Positions 42,876-51,675 of a DNA stretch of 64,000 nt are shown in pieces (the first letter of the stretch is position 1; every line of letters starts with the position of its first letter). A model generated the notes under the pieces. The model was not told the DNA's origin, did no database searches, and saw only the letters and a program-made list of their open reading frames with translations. The stretch is taken from positions 372,001 through 436,000 of the forward strand of contig NZ_JACIJJ010000001.1 in NCBI RefSeq assembly GCF_014199325.1. The letters are read 5' to 3'. Source of the DNA: Sphingomonas yantingensis. GTDB taxonomy: Bacteria > Pseudomonadota > Alphaproteobacteria > Sphingomonadales > Sphingomonadaceae. Made by a program: the position numbers and the translations under genes.

Positions 42876-43928
42876 ATGTCCCTTCTCCAGGCCTCCAAGC
42901 AGTACAAGCCGTTCGAATACCCCTGGGCGTTCGAGTTCTGGAAGCGTCAGCAGCAGCTCCACTGGCTGCCCGAGGAAGTGCCGCTGGGCGAGGATTGCCG
43001 CGACTGGGCACAGAAGCTGTCGGATCACGAGCGCAATCTGCTGACGCAGATCTTCCGCTTCTTCACCCAGGCCGATGTCGAGGTGCAGGACTGCTATCAC
43101 GAGAAATACGGCCGCGTGTTCAAGCCGACCGAGATCAAGATGATGCTGACCGCGTTCAGCAACATGGAGACGGTACATATCGCCGCCTACAGCCACCTGC
43201 TCGACACGATCGGCATGCCCGAGAGCGAATATGGCGCGTTCCTCGAATATGCCGAGCTGAAGGACAAGCATGACTATATGCAGAACTTCGGCGTCGACAC
43301 CGACGAGGATATCGCCCGCACGCTCGCCATGTTCGGCGGCTTTACCGAGGGGGTGCAGCTGTTCGCGTCGTTCGCGATGCTGATGAACTTCCCGCGATTC
43401 AACAAGATGAAGGGCATGGGCCAGATCGTCTCGTGGTCGGTGCGCGACGAGAGCCTGCACTGCGAGGGCATCATCCGCATGTTCCACGCCTTCTGCCAGG
43501 AGCGTCAGTGCCTGACCAAGGCGGTGAAGGACGACATCGCCGACGTGTGCCAGACGACGATCCGGCTGGAGGACGCGTTCATCGACCTGGCGTTCGAGAT
43601 GGGGCCGGTCAACGGCATGACCGCCAAGGATATCAAGAAGTATATCCGCTACATCGCCGACTGGCGCCTCAGCCAGCTGGGCCTGAAGCCGATCTACATG
43701 ATCGACGAGCATCCGATCCCGTGGCTGACGCCGCTGCTCAACGGCGTCGAGCACGCCAATTTCTTCGAGACGCGCGCGACCGAATATTCGAAGGGCGCGA
43801 CCCGCGGCAACTGGAACGACGTCTGGTCGAGCTTCGACAAGCGCAAGAAGGTCGCGGTCGCCCCGGCGAACGAAGACCCGCGGCTCGAGGGCGACATGTT
43901 CGCCCATGCCGGCGTCGCGGCGGAGTGA
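42876..43928 (+). CDS. nrdB: ribonucleoside-diphosphate reductase beta subunit, class I
   Basis: The 350-residue radical-generating subunit. Metal and radical residues fall in the family pattern NMETVHIAAYSHLL: Glu98, His101 and the radical Tyr105, matching E115/H118/Y122 of E. coli NrdB. A second metal half lies in SVRDESLHCEGI (Glu/His). It is therefore a conventional Tyr-radical type, not a Phe-type (class Ic) variant. ATG at 42876 has AGGAT upstream. The C-terminal tail (MFAHAGVAAE) would dock to NrdA. It ends five bases before the amidase start. Confidence 0.95.
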   Translation: MSLLQASKQYKPFEYPWAFEFWKRQQQLHWLPEEVPLGEDCRDWAQKLSDHERNLLTQIFRFFTQADVEVQDCYHEKYGRVFKPTEIKMMLTAFSNMETVHIAAYSHLLDTIGMPESEYGAFLEYAELKDKHDYMQNFGVDTDEDIARTLAMFGGFTEGVQLFASFAMLMNFPRFNKMKGMGQIVSWSVRDESLHCEGIIRMFHAFCQERQCLTKAVKDDIADVCQTTIRLEDAFIDLAFEMGPVNGMTAKDIKKYIRYIADWRLSQLGLKPIYMIDEHPIPWLTPLLNGVEHANFFETRATEYSKGATRGNWNDVWSSFDKRKKVAVAPANEDPRLEGDMFAHAGVAAE

Positions 43929-43933
43929 CGGCG

Positions 43934-45442
43934 ATGCGGGCCGCGGTGCCGCTTCTCCTCCTGGTCACGGCCATCCCGGCTACGGCGCAGGAGGGAACCA
44001 GCGCCGCCGCGACCCGCACCTATCTCAAGCGGATCGAGGCGATCGACCGGGCGGGGCCGCGGCTCAATTCGGTGATCGCGGTCGCGCCCGATGCCGAGGC
44101 ACAGGCGCGGCGGCTCGACGACGAGCAGGCCAAGGGTCGGGTGCGCTCGCCCGTTCATGGCTGGCCGGTGCTCATCAAGGACAATATCGAGACGGTCGAG
44201 CTGCCGACGACCGCGGGTAGCCTTGCGCTCAAGGACAACCTGACCCGGCGCGATGCGCCGGTCGCCGCGCGGCTGCGTGCGGGCGGGATCGTCATGCTGG
44301 GTAAGACCAACCTGTCCGAATGGGCGAACATCCGCTCGTCCAGTTCGATGAGCGGGTGGAGTGCGGTCGGCGGGCTCGTCCGCAATCCCCATGCGCTCGA
44401 CCGGACCGCCTGCGGATCGTCGAGCGGGACCGGCGCGGCGTTGGCCGCGGGGCTTGCCCGCGCGGGTGTGGGGACCGAGACCGACGGGTCGGTCATCTGC
44501 CCCTCGGCGATCAACGGCCTTGTCGGCATGAAGCCGACGCTGGGCCTTGTCAGCCGCACGCATGTCGTGCCGATCAGCCATAGCCAGGATACGCCCGGCC
44601 CGATGGCGACGACCGTTGCCGATGCCGCCGCGCTGATGACGGTGATGGCGGGCAGCGACCCGGCGGACCCGGCGACGCGTGAGGCGGATGCACGCAAGGG
44701 TGACTATGCCGCGCGGCTGAACCCGGCGGCGATCAAGGGCATGCGGATCGGGGTGCTCCGGCCCGACGGTTTGCCCGGTGCGCTCGCCCGCCAGTTCGAC
44801 GCGGCGCTCGCCAAGCTGCGCGCAGCGGGGGCGGTGCTGGTCGACGTGAAGCAGCCGGCGACGCCGGGGCTGGGCGAGGCCGAGTTCGATGTGCTCAAGA
44901 TGGAGCTCAAGTCCGACCTCGCCGCCTATCTGAAGACGACGCCGCCCGCCGTGAAGGTGCGTACGCTGGCTGACGTGATCGCCTTCAACAAGGCGAACGC
45001 CGCCGCCGAGATGCCGTTCTTCGGCCAAGACATTTTCGAGGCGGCGGAGAAGACCAGGGGGACGGCCGACCCCGCCTACAAACCCGCGCGCGCCAAGTCG
45101 CTGGCACTGGCAACCAGGGCGCTCGATACGATGCTGGCCAAGGCGCAGGTGATCGTGACGCCGAGCTACGGCGCCGCCTGGCTGTCGGACCCGGTGCACG
45201 GCGACCAGGCGGGCGGCCCCTCGGCCAGCGGGCTGCCGGCGGTGGCGGGCTACCCGCACCTCACCGTGCCGATGGGGCAGGTGATGGGGCTGCCGGTCGG
45301 CCTCTCCTTCATCGGGTCGAAGTGGAGCGAGCAGCGATTGTTCGACGCGGGTGCCGGGTTCGAAGCGGCACGCGGGCCGCTGCCGGCGCCGCGCTACCTG
45401 CCGACCGTCGCGGCGGGACCGCGACTGGAGCGGCCGGAGTAA
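43934..45442 (+). CDS. exported amidase (amidase signature family)
   Basis: The 502-residue protein has a signal peptide (MRAAVPLLLLVTAIPATAQ). Its amidase signature core has catalytic Lys in WPVLIKDNIET near residue 80, the Gly/Ser-rich strand ACGSSSGTGAALAAG near 160, and nucleophile region GTETDGSVICPSAINGLVGMKPT near 180. The enzyme is predicted to hydrolyse amides in the periplasm, substrate unknown. The ATG at 43934 lies after a GTG at 43925 that overlaps the nrdB stop; the ATG gives the cleaner signal peptide. Co-transcription with nrdB is plausible but probably not functionally meaningful. Confidence 0.88.
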   Translation: MRAAVPLLLLVTAIPATAQEGTSAAATRTYLKRIEAIDRAGPRLNSVIAVAPDAEAQARRLDDEQAKGRVRSPVHGWPVLIKDNIETVELPTTAGSLALKDNLTRRDAPVAARLRAGGIVMLGKTNLSEWANIRSSSSMSGWSAVGGLVRNPHALDRTACGSSSGTGAALAAGLARAGVGTETDGSVICPSAINGLVGMKPTLGLVSRTHVVPISHSQDTPGPMATTVADAAALMTVMAGSDPADPATREADARKGDYAARLNPAAIKGMRIGVLRPDGLPGALARQFDAALAKLRAAGAVLVDVKQPATPGLGEAEFDVLKMELKSDLAAYLKTTPPAVKVRTLADVIAFNKANAAAEMPFFGQDIFEAAEKTRGTADPAYKPARAKSLALATRALDTMLAKAQVIVTPSYGAAWLSDPVHGDQAGGPSASGLPAVAGYPHLTVPMGQVMGLPVGLSFIGSKWSEQRLFDAGAGFEAARGPLPAPRYLPTVAAGPRLERPE

Positions 45443-45452
45443 TCCTTTTCTT

Positions 45453-45544
45453 GTCACCCCGGCCTTGAGCCGGGGTCCCGCTTCTTCTTCTTTTCTTCGC
45501 GCGCTGGAGAAGAAGCGGGATCCCGGATCAGGTCCGGGATGACG
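45453..45544. repeat. dispersed palindromic repeat, copy 6
   Basis: The left arm starts at GTCACCCCGGCCTTGAGCC and the right arm GGGATCCCGGATCAGGTCCG continues GGATGACG to 45544. The centre contains TTCTTCTTC and its complement-like AGAAGAAG, as in copy 2. It lies between the convergent amidase and DUF4345 genes and supplies the DUF4345 stop codon (45528-45530). Confidence 0.85.
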
Positions 45545-45929
45545 TGGTTCTTGCGACGACCGCCTGCCAGACCAACACCACCGGCACCAAGCCTAGCTCG
45601 ATGCAGAGCCCAACGAGATGCCCGGTCGAGGGCGCGCCCACCTGCGTCAGGCTCCACAGCCGTCCCAGCCCGCCGGCGATCACCATGCCGCCGAGCAGGC
45701 GAAGCCGCGGACCCTTGCGCTCGATCGCCGGGATGCAGCTCGCAAAGCCCAGGCCGAGCGCGAGGAAGATGCCCGAGAGATAGCGGAAATGGCTGTCGAG
45801 ATCGGTGGCGACCGGTGCGGCCTGACCCAGCCATGCCGGCCCGCGCACGAGGCTGATCGAGGCGATCGAGAGCGGCACCAGCGTGGCGGCGGCGACCACC
45901 GCCTGCAGCGCCCCGCGCCCGGCAGTCAC
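45528..45929 (-). CDS. DUF4345 family membrane protein
   Basis: The 133-residue protein has about four transmembrane segments. DUF4345 landmarks are HFRYLSGIFLALGLGFASCIPAIERKG, GGMVIAGGLGRLWSL, and VGLCIELGLVPVVLVWQ. GTG at 45929 overlaps the upstream DUF2721 stop (GTGA). The last five or six codons (ending TSSRT) and the stop lie inside palindromic repeat copy 6, so the natural C-terminus has been altered. Function unknown. Confidence 0.78.
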   Translation of the reverse strand: MTAGRGALQAVVAAATLVPLSIASISLVRGPAWLGQAAPVATDLDSHFRYLSGIFLALGLGFASCIPAIERKGPRLRLLGGMVIAGGLGRLWSLTQVGAPSTGHLVGLCIELGLVPVVLVWQAVVARTTSSRT

Positions 45930-46405
45930 TGGCTGCGCCGCTTGCGCTCGCGGTCCAGCTCGAGCAGCTCGGCGCGGATGTGCGATGCCTTGAGCGACAT
46001 GCGCACCTCGATGAGGAAGAAGACGAGGCCGGCGATCAGCATCAGCATCGAGCCGATGAACGCGCTCGCCACCACGGTGCCGATCTTGAGGTGCGACAGC
46101 TCAGCCACGAACAGCAGCGCGACGACCGCGCAGATCGAGATGGCGGAGGCGGTGACGAGCGAGATCGAGGCGTTGATGACGGTGATCCGCCGGTCGATGC
46201 GGCGCAATTCCCAGACGTGGCGGTCGTGCTCCGGCCCGGTAGTGCGCGGGTGGAGCTGTTCCAGCGCGCGGGCGCGATCGATGACGCGCGCCAGCCGCCC
46301 GGTGAGCACGTTGAGCAGCCCGGCGATCCCGGCAAGCAGGAACACCGGTGCGATCGCTACCTGAATCGTTTCCGCGACGGTCGATAGGACGAAACCGAAT
46401 TCCAT
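45926..46405 (-). CDS. DUF2721 family membrane protein
   Basis: The 159-residue protein has an N-terminal helix (IAPVFLLAGIAGLLNVL) and the DUF2721 motif RLARVIDRARALEQLH, then WELRRIDRRITVINASISL and further helices to residue 140. Its tail is charged (AELLELDRERKRRSQ). Function is unknown. ATG at 46405 follows the domain start. It is divergent from the DUF1801 gene and coupled to DUF4345. Confidence 0.82.
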   Translation of the reverse strand: MEFGFVLSTVAETIQVAIAPVFLLAGIAGLLNVLTGRLARVIDRARALEQLHPRTTGPEHDRHVWELRRIDRRITVINASISLVTASAISICAVVALLFVAELSHLKIGTVVASAFIGSMLMLIAGLVFFLIEVRMSLKASHIRAELLELDRERKRRSQ

Positions 46406-46482
46406 GATGCCGCCTTCATGGGGTGGTGCCCGCGGCCGGGCAAGTGGCAAAGTCGCGCGGCGCGACTCGTGGGAGAGGGGGC

Positions 46483-46890
46483 ATGACCAACAGGACGACC
46501 GCCAGCGATGCCGATGTCGACGCCTTCATCGACGCGGTCTCCGATCCCGTCCGGCGCGAGGATGCGCGGGCTGTCCGCGCGCTTTACGAGCGCGTGTCGG
46601 GCGAGCCAGCGCGGATGTGGGGATCGAGCATCGTCGGCTGCGGTGAGTATGCCTATCGCGCCAGCGGCAAGGACCAACGGATGTGCAGCATCGGCTTTTC
46701 CCCGCGAAAGGCCGAGACGGTGCTCTACCTCGCGCAGGATTTTCCCGGAAAGACGGACCTGCTGGCGCAGCTTGGCCCGCATCGCACGGGCGTCGGCTGC
46801 GTCTACGTCAAGCGGCTGGACAAGATCGACGCGGGCGTCCTCGAGCGTCTCGTCGCCGCCGCCTTCGCCGCGCTTCAGGCGACGGGCTGA
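46483..46890 (+). CDS. DUF1801 protein
   Basis: The 135-residue protein matches DUF1801: VDAFIDAVSDPVRREDARAVRALYERVSGEPARMWGSSIVGCGEY, then IGFSPRKAETVLYL and GVGCVYVKRLDKID. The fold is YdhG-like; function is unknown. GAGAGGGGG precedes the ATG at 46483. Its last 16 bases overlap the convergent cfa gene. Confidence 0.86.
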   Translation: MTNRTTASDADVDAFIDAVSDPVRREDARAVRALYERVSGEPARMWGSSIVGCGEYAYRASGKDQRMCSIGFSPRKAETVLYLAQDFPGKTDLLAQLGPHRTGVGCVYVKRLDKIDAGVLERLVAAAFAALQATG

Positions 46891-48125
46891 GGCTCCGGCA
46901 CCTCGAGCAGCGCGCGCTCGCCGGCCAGCATATAGTCGCGCGTCAGCGGTAGCGCGTGGCGGTCGCGCGCATACTGGAGCTGATAGTTGACCAGCCCGCC
47001 ATGGCGGAAGCTTACCTCGCTGCCGGCGAGGTAATAGGTCCACATCCGGTAGAAGCGCTCGTCATAGAGCGCCACGATCGCGTCCTTTGCGGCGACCACG
47101 CGCTTGTACCACGCTTCCAGCGTGTAGGCGTAGTGGAGGCGCAGCACCTCGACATCGGTGAGGAACATGCGCAGCCCCTCATGCCCCTTCGCGATCTCCG
47201 ACAAGGCGGGGATGTAGCCGCCGGGAAAGATGTACTTGGCGGTGAACGCGTCGGTGGTGCCCGGCCCGCCCGCGCGGCCGATCGTGTGGAGGAGCATCAC
47301 CCCCTCGGGCGTCAGCAGGTTGCGACACTGCTTGAAGAAGGTGCGGTAGTGCGCCGGGCCGACATGCTCGAACATGCCCACCGACACGATGCGGTCGAAC
47401 TGGCCGTTGAGGTGGCGATAGTCGATGAGCTCGAACCGGACATGGCCGTCGACGCCCGCCATCTCGGCGCGGCGGCGCGCGACCTTGAGCTGTTCCTCCG
47501 ACAGGGTGATGCCGCACACGTCGGCACCGGTGGTGCGGTGGATGTAGAGCGCCATCCCGCCCCAGCCGCAGCCGATGTCGAGCACCTTCATCCCCGGCTC
47601 GATCGCCAGCTTGGCGACGATGTGCGCCTTCTTGTCGACCTGTGCCTGTTCAAGGCTGTTGGCCGGATCGGTGAAATAGGCGCAGCTATATTGCCGGTCG
47701 ACGTCGAGGAAGAGGTCGTAGAGCCGGTCGGACAGGTCGTAGTGATGGGCGACGTTGCGCTTCGCGCGCCGCGCCATGTTCACCCGATCGATGCGGAAGC
47801 GGACGGCGTCGATCGCGCGCTTCATCGGGCTGGCGTCGAGCGTGCCGAGCCCCGCTTCCCAGCGGTTGTTTGCGGTGGCAAGGTTGAGAAAGTCGCGAAT
47901 GTCGCCGCGCTCGATGACGAGGCGCCCGTCCATGAACGCCTCCGCCGCGCCAAGGCTTGGGTCCGCAAGCAATTGGCGCAGCGCGCGGCCATCCGCGAAG
48001 CGGATCGCGACGTTGCCGAGCTCGGCATCGGGTGCGCCATAGGTGGCGGTCCGCCCGCCGGGAAAGGTGACGGTAAGCTGCCCGCGACGGATCGCGCGGT
48101 GAAGGAAGCGATCGATGAGCGACAT
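46875..48125 (-). CDS. cfa: cyclopropane-fatty-acyl-phospholipid synthase
   Basis: The 416-residue SAM-dependent enzyme has the methyltransferase glycine motif VLDIGCGWGGMALYIH near residue 185 and the Cfa-type HYDLSDRLYDLFLD and YSCAYF at about 130-145. The C-terminal part contains FPGGYIPALSEI and SEVSFRHGGLVNYQLQYARDRHALPLTRDYM. It adds a methylene to unsaturated acyl chains of membrane lipids, usually in stationary phase or stress. The N-terminal 90-residue lipid-binding part is present. It has its own promoter space, 147 bases, shared with rlmN. Other methyltransferases of this group (fatty-acid O- or C-methylation) are less likely. Confidence 0.9.
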   Translation of the reverse strand: MSLIDRFLHRAIRRGQLTVTFPGGRTATYGAPDAELGNVAIRFADGRALRQLLADPSLGAAEAFMDGRLVIERGDIRDFLNLATANNRWEAGLGTLDASPMKRAIDAVRFRIDRVNMARRAKRNVAHHYDLSDRLYDLFLDVDRQYSCAYFTDPANSLEQAQVDKKAHIVAKLAIEPGMKVLDIGCGWGGMALYIHRTTGADVCGITLSEEQLKVARRRAEMAGVDGHVRFELIDYRHLNGQFDRIVSVGMFEHVGPAHYRTFFKQCRNLLTPEGVMLLHTIGRAGGPGTTDAFTAKYIFPGGYIPALSEIAKGHEGLRMFLTDVEVLRLHYAYTLEAWYKRVVAAKDAIVALYDERFYRMWTYYLAGSEVSFRHGGLVNYQLQYARDRHALPLTRDYMLAGERALLEVPEPQPVA

Positions 48126-48272
48126 GCGCGTCCGGTAGCGGACAAAGCGGGGCAGGAATATGACGAACTGACTTTAGTCGGGCGGTCGGCTGCGAACGTG
48201 CAAGCCACCCTGCCGACGGTGTCGAAGTCGCGACCCTAGCGCCGCCGCCCGTTTTCGACTATATCGCATGCC

Positions 48273-49481
48273 ATGCAGACAGCTTCGGCCGCCCCCATGC
48301 CCATCCCCGGGCACATCGACCCCGTGCCCGTGACCCGCGCCGTTTTCGAGCGGCCCGACGGGCGCGTCGATCTGGTGGGGCTCGACAAGGGGGCGATCCG
48401 CGCTGCGCTCGAGGCGGCTGGGATGGAGCCGAAACAGGCCAAGCTGCGCGCCAAGCAGCTCTGGCACTGGATCTACAATCGGGGCGTCACCGACTTCACG
48501 CTGATGACCGACATCGCCAAGGCGCAGCACCCGTGGTTGGCCGAGCATTTCGTAGTCGGCCGGCCCGACGTAAAGGAGGCGCAGGTGTCGGAGGACGGCA
48601 CGCGCAAGTGGCTGCTCTCCTCGCCCGACGGGCAGGATTACGAAATGGTTTTCATCCCCGACGCCGATCGGGGAACGCTGTGCGTGTCCAGCCAGGTCGG
48701 CTGCACGCTCAATTGCCGCTTCTGCCACACCGGGACGATGCGGCTGGTGCGCAACCTGACCGCGGGCGAGATCGTGGGGCAGGTGATGCTGGCGCGCGAT
48801 GCGCTCGGCGAATGGCCGTCCAGCCCGGAGGGGCGGCTGCTCACCAACATCGTCATGATGGGGATGGGGGAGCCGCTCTATAACTTCGATGCGGTGCGCG
48901 ACGGGCTGAAGATCGTGATGGACGGCGACGGCCTGGCGCTGTCGAAGCGGCGGATCACGCTGTCGACCAGCGGCGTCGTGCCGATGATGGCGCGCGCGGG
49001 CGAGGAGATCGGCGCGAACTTGGCCGTTTCGCTCCACGCCGTGACCAAGGACGTGCGCGACGAGATCGTGCCGCTCAACAAGAAGTACGGGATCGAGGAA
49101 CTGCTGCAGGCATGCGCCGACTATCCCGGCGCCAACAACGCGCGTCGCATCACGTTCGAATATGTGATGCTGAAGGACAAGAACGACAGCGACGCCGATG
49201 CGCGCGAGCTCGTCCGGCTGCTGCGGCACTACAAGCTGCCGGCGAAGGTGAACCTTATCCCGTTCAATCCGTGGCCCGGCGCGGATTACGAATGCTCGAC
49301 GCCTGAGCGGATCCGGTCCTTCTCGAACATCGTGTTCGAGGGGGGTATCTCGGCCCCCGTCCGCACGCCCCGTGGGCGCGACATCGACGCGGCGTGCGGG
49401 CAATTGAAGACCGCGGCGGAGAAGAAGAGCCGCGCCGAACTCGACCGGCTGGCGGCGGAGAAGCAGGCGGCGCTGGGCTGA
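48273..49481 (+). CDS. rlmN: dual-specificity RNA methyltransferase RlmN
   Basis: The 402-residue radical-SAM enzyme makes m2A2503 of 23S rRNA and m2A37 of some tRNAs. The cluster motif is [11 protein letters not shown] near residue 145. [30 protein letters not shown] and the C-terminal [24 protein letters not shown] are all present, so the catalytic Cys are at about 138 and in the AACGQL segment. ATG at 48273 is the first start downstream of the intergenic region. The N-terminal 35 residues are divergent. Confidence 0.95.
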   Translation: MQTASAAPMPIPGHIDPVPVTRAVFERPDGRVDLVGLDKGAIRAALEAAGMEPKQAKLRAKQLWHWIYNRGVTDFTLMTDIAKAQHPWLAEHFVVGRPDVKEAQVSEDGTRKWLLSSPDGQDYEMVFIPDADRGTLCVSSQVGCTLNCRFCHTGTMRLVRNLTAGEIVGQVMLARDALGEWPSSPEGRLLTNIVMMGMGEPLYNFDAVRDGLKIVMDGDGLALSKRRITLSTSGVVPMMARAGEEIGANLAVSLHAVTKDVRDEIVPLNKKYGIEELLQACADYPGANNARRITFEYVMLKDKNDSDADARELVRLLRHYKLPAKVNLIPFNPWPGADYECSTPERIRSFSNIVFEGGISAPVRTPRGRDIDAACGQLKTAAEKKSRAELDRLAAEKQAALG

Positions 49482-49520
49482 CCCCCCGTCATCCGGGAAC
49501 GGATTGAGTTTTACATCAAC

Positions 49521-49715
49521 TCAAGCATTCCCGCTCAGGTCGTCGAGGTCGAGGCTGCCGCCCGGCTCCAGATCGGTCGGCGCGCGGCACGCGGCGAGGA
49601 CATGGTCGATATCGCCCGCGGTCAGCCCGCTCTCGCTGTCCAGCACCCGTTCGGGCGGGGCATCGCCGCGAAATGCCTGAAGGCGGACACGCGCCTGATC
49701 CAGTGCGTCGTTCAT
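49521..49715 (-). CDS. small acidic hypothetical protein
   Basis: A 64-residue acidic protein (MNDALDQARVRLQAFRG ... TAGDIDHVLAACRAPTDLEPGGSLDLDDLSGNA). It looks real by codon use, but I do not recognise it. An in-frame ATG at 49730 would extend it by five residues. It is flanked by non-coding stretches on both sides. An inverted hexamer (TGAGTT...AACTCA, 49505-49523) overlaps its stop. Confidence 0.5.
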   Translation of the reverse strand: MNDALDQARVRLQAFRGDAPPERVLDSESGLTAGDIDHVLAACRAPTDLEPGGSLDLDDLSGNA

Positions 49716-49873
49716 CGTCGATCCCTTCATCGTCCGGGCAAAAGCGAACGGGCGTCGGCGTCGTTCCCATGACAAGCCCGGCGGTCCGCTCAGGCGCACT
49801 TGACTCTTAAATCTACATATATTGATATTGGCGACGGCGGGCGGCTGGCCCGCGCCACGAAAGGGTCGTCGTC

Positions 49874-50353
49874 ATGCTGAATCGCCCGCTCCTTACCCTT
49901 TCGCTCGTCGCGCTCACCGCCGCTGCGCCGGCGCCTGAGCGCGTGTCGCCGTTCCTCGGGACCTGGGAACTCGACCTGTCGCGAATGCCGTCGACCTATG
50001 GCCCGGCGCCCAAGCGCGTTACCTATCGTTTTGAGGACATCGGCGGGGCGAAGTGGCGGACGGTGGTCGACGTGACCGCGCCCGACGACAGCGTGCGTCA
50101 CATGGTCGTCGATTACACCCTTGACGGATCGGCAGCGCCCGGCACCGCCGACACGAGCGAGGCCGACAGCGCCGCGTTCCTCTCGCCCACGCCTGACGCG
50201 TTGGTCATGAGCCTGGCCAAAAACCGCACGCTCGGCTCGGTCCGCGTCTACCACGTCGCCGCGGACGGCCGCACGATGACCGAGACCGCGGGATCGGTGA
50301 ACGGCGACGGCGCGCCGTTCGTGCGCATGTTCCACTACAAGCGGCTGCGCTGA
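49874..50353 (+). CDS. secreted hypothetical protein (lipocalin-like pattern)
   Basis: The 159-residue protein has a signal peptide (MLNRPLLTLSLVALTAAAPA). It starts its mature part with VSPFLGTWELDLSRMPSTYGPAPKRVTYRFEDIG. The FxGTWxL opening and alternating beta pattern suggest a lipocalin-like or small beta-barrel fold. Function unknown. ATG at 49874 is the natural start. The upstream 158 bases include an AT-rich patch (49807-49830) suitable for a promoter. Confidence 0.68.
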   Translation: MLNRPLLTLSLVALTAAAPAPERVSPFLGTWELDLSRMPSTYGPAPKRVTYRFEDIGGAKWRTVVDVTAPDDSVRHMVVDYTLDGSAAPGTADTSEADSAAFLSPTPDALVMSLAKNRTLGSVRVYHVAADGRTMTETAGSVNGDGAPFVRMFHYKRLR

Positions 50354-50410
50354 GCCGTAAGTCTTTGGTTCGCAACCTGTCCTTTACCCCGCCGCTGCAT
50401 CGTTGGCGGC

Positions 50411-50710
50411 ATGGTTCAGAGTCTTCGCCCGGTCCCCGTCGTCGTTGCGGCAATCCTGTTGGGCACGGTCGTCGGTGTCGGGTCGTTGGCGATCGTGCCG
50501 GAGGGGCGATCCGCGCTGGTCCGGCAAGCCGGCAGGATCGCGGTCATGACTGGCTTTGCCCGTCAGCGCGAGCCCCAAATCGGGGATGCATGGGGCGGGT
50601 GCGACGATGCCCGTAAAGCAGGCTCGTCGCCGATCTACAGGGGCGAACCCGGATACCGTGCCGACATGGATGGCGACAATGACGGCATCGCTTGTGAACC
50701 CTATCGCTGA
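50411..50710 (+). CDS. Excalibur-domain small membrane/secreted protein
   Basis: The 99-residue protein has an N-terminal hydrophobic segment (VPVVVAAILLGTVVGVGSLAIV) and a C-terminal Excalibur (calcium-binding) motif: CDDARKAGSSPIYRGEPGYRADMDGDNDGIACEPY. The DxDxDG loop DMDGDNDGIAC is the metal-binding part, and its two Cys probably form a disulfide. It is presumably located outside the cytoplasm. It precedes the TauE/SafE gene by 148 bases. Confidence 0.84.
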   Translation: MVQSLRPVPVVVAAILLGTVVGVGSLAIVPEGRSALVRQAGRIAVMTGFARQREPQIGDAWGGCDDARKAGSSPIYRGEPGYRADMDGDNDGIACEPYR

Positions 50711-50858
50711 TCGCGCGGACTTTATCCGACGGAACGGGCATTCATTCTAGCGGGCGCCGTTCGGCTCATCCTCGCGCTGCGGGCCGCGCCTGCATCGTCG
50801 CCCGACTTGCTCGCGAAGCATGCTGGACAGCCGCCGCGCGGCTCGCGAAAGGGGCGCC

Positions 50859-51617
50859 ATGCTCGACCCCGCCACGATCGCGCTTGCCGCCGCCGCCGGA
50901 ATGCTGGGCGGTGCGATGAATGCGCTCGCCGGCGGGGGCACGTTCGCGACGATGCCCGCGCTGATCGCGATCGGCCTGCCGAGCCCGATCGCCAACGCCA
51001 GCTCGAACGTCGCGTTGCAGCCGGGGGCGATCGCCAGCGCCTGGACCTATCGCAAGGGTCTGGAGCCGATCGGCGGGGTGGGGGTGCGCACGCTCGCCGG
51101 TATCACCTTCATGTCGGGGATCGTCGGCAGCCTGCTGCTCGTCGTCACGCCGACCCGCATGTTCGATATCGTCATCCCGTGGCTGCTCCTGCTCGCGACG
51201 ATCGCCATCGCGTTTGGGAGCCGCGCGGCGGCGGCGCTCCAGCGGCATGCCTCGCCCGGCCCGCGCGCGCTGGTCGCGGCACAGGTGCTGCTCGGCGTCT
51301 ATGGCGGCTATTTCGGCGGCGGCGTCGGGCTGATGCTGACCGCGACCTGGGGGCTGCTCGCGGGAGAGCCGCCGCACCGGCTGATGGCGCCGCGCACGCT
51401 GATGCTGGCGATGGCAAATGCCGCGGCGACGGTGGTGTTCGTTAGTTTCGGCATGGTCCGCTGGGACGCGTGCGTGCCGATGCTGGCAGGTGCGCTGGTC
51501 GGCGGCTGGGCGGGCGCGCATCTGGGCAAGCGACTGTCGTCCGGCCTGGTGCGCGGCTGGACACTGATCGTCACCACCGTCACGACGATTGTGTTCTTCG
51601 TGCGCGCTTACGGTTAA
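50859..51617 (+). CDS. TauE/SafE family sulfite/organosulfonate exporter
   Basis: The 252-residue protein has about eight transmembrane segments with the TauE/SafE pattern MLGGAMNALAGGGTFATMPALIAIGLPSPIANASSNVAL near the N-terminus, and GVYGGYFGGGVGLMLTATW mirrored in the second half. Members export sulfite, sulfoacetate or similar anions. ATG at 50859 has AAAGGGGC upstream; a longer in-frame start at 50820 adds a non-hydrophobic leader. Position before a molybdopterin protein with sulfite-oxidase-like fold may be meaningful, but this is inference. Confidence 0.84.
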   Translation: MLDPATIALAAAAGMLGGAMNALAGGGTFATMPALIAIGLPSPIANASSNVALQPGAIASAWTYRKGLEPIGGVGVRTLAGITFMSGIVGSLLLVVTPTRMFDIVIPWLLLLATIAIAFGSRAAAALQRHASPGPRALVAAQVLLGVYGGYFGGGVGLMLTATWGLLAGEPPHRLMAPRTLMLAMANAAATVVFVSFGMVRWDACVPMLAGALVGGWAGAHLGKRLSSGLVRGWTLIVTTVTTIVFFVRAYG

Positions 51618-51675
51618 ACTGCCCCGTAACCGAAGCGCCGGTTCGCACGAATGGGGAGGCGAAGGAGCGACGCAT

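Noticed and set aside
43934..45442. Calling the amidase GatA of the Asp-tRNA amidotransferase
   Set aside because: It has a signal peptide, lacks the usual TDTGGSIRQPA form and has no gatB/gatC neighbours.
49505..49523. TGAGTT...AACTCA inverted hexamer after rlmN as a terminator
   Set aside because: The stem is only six A/T-rich pairs with no following U-tract; too weak to call.
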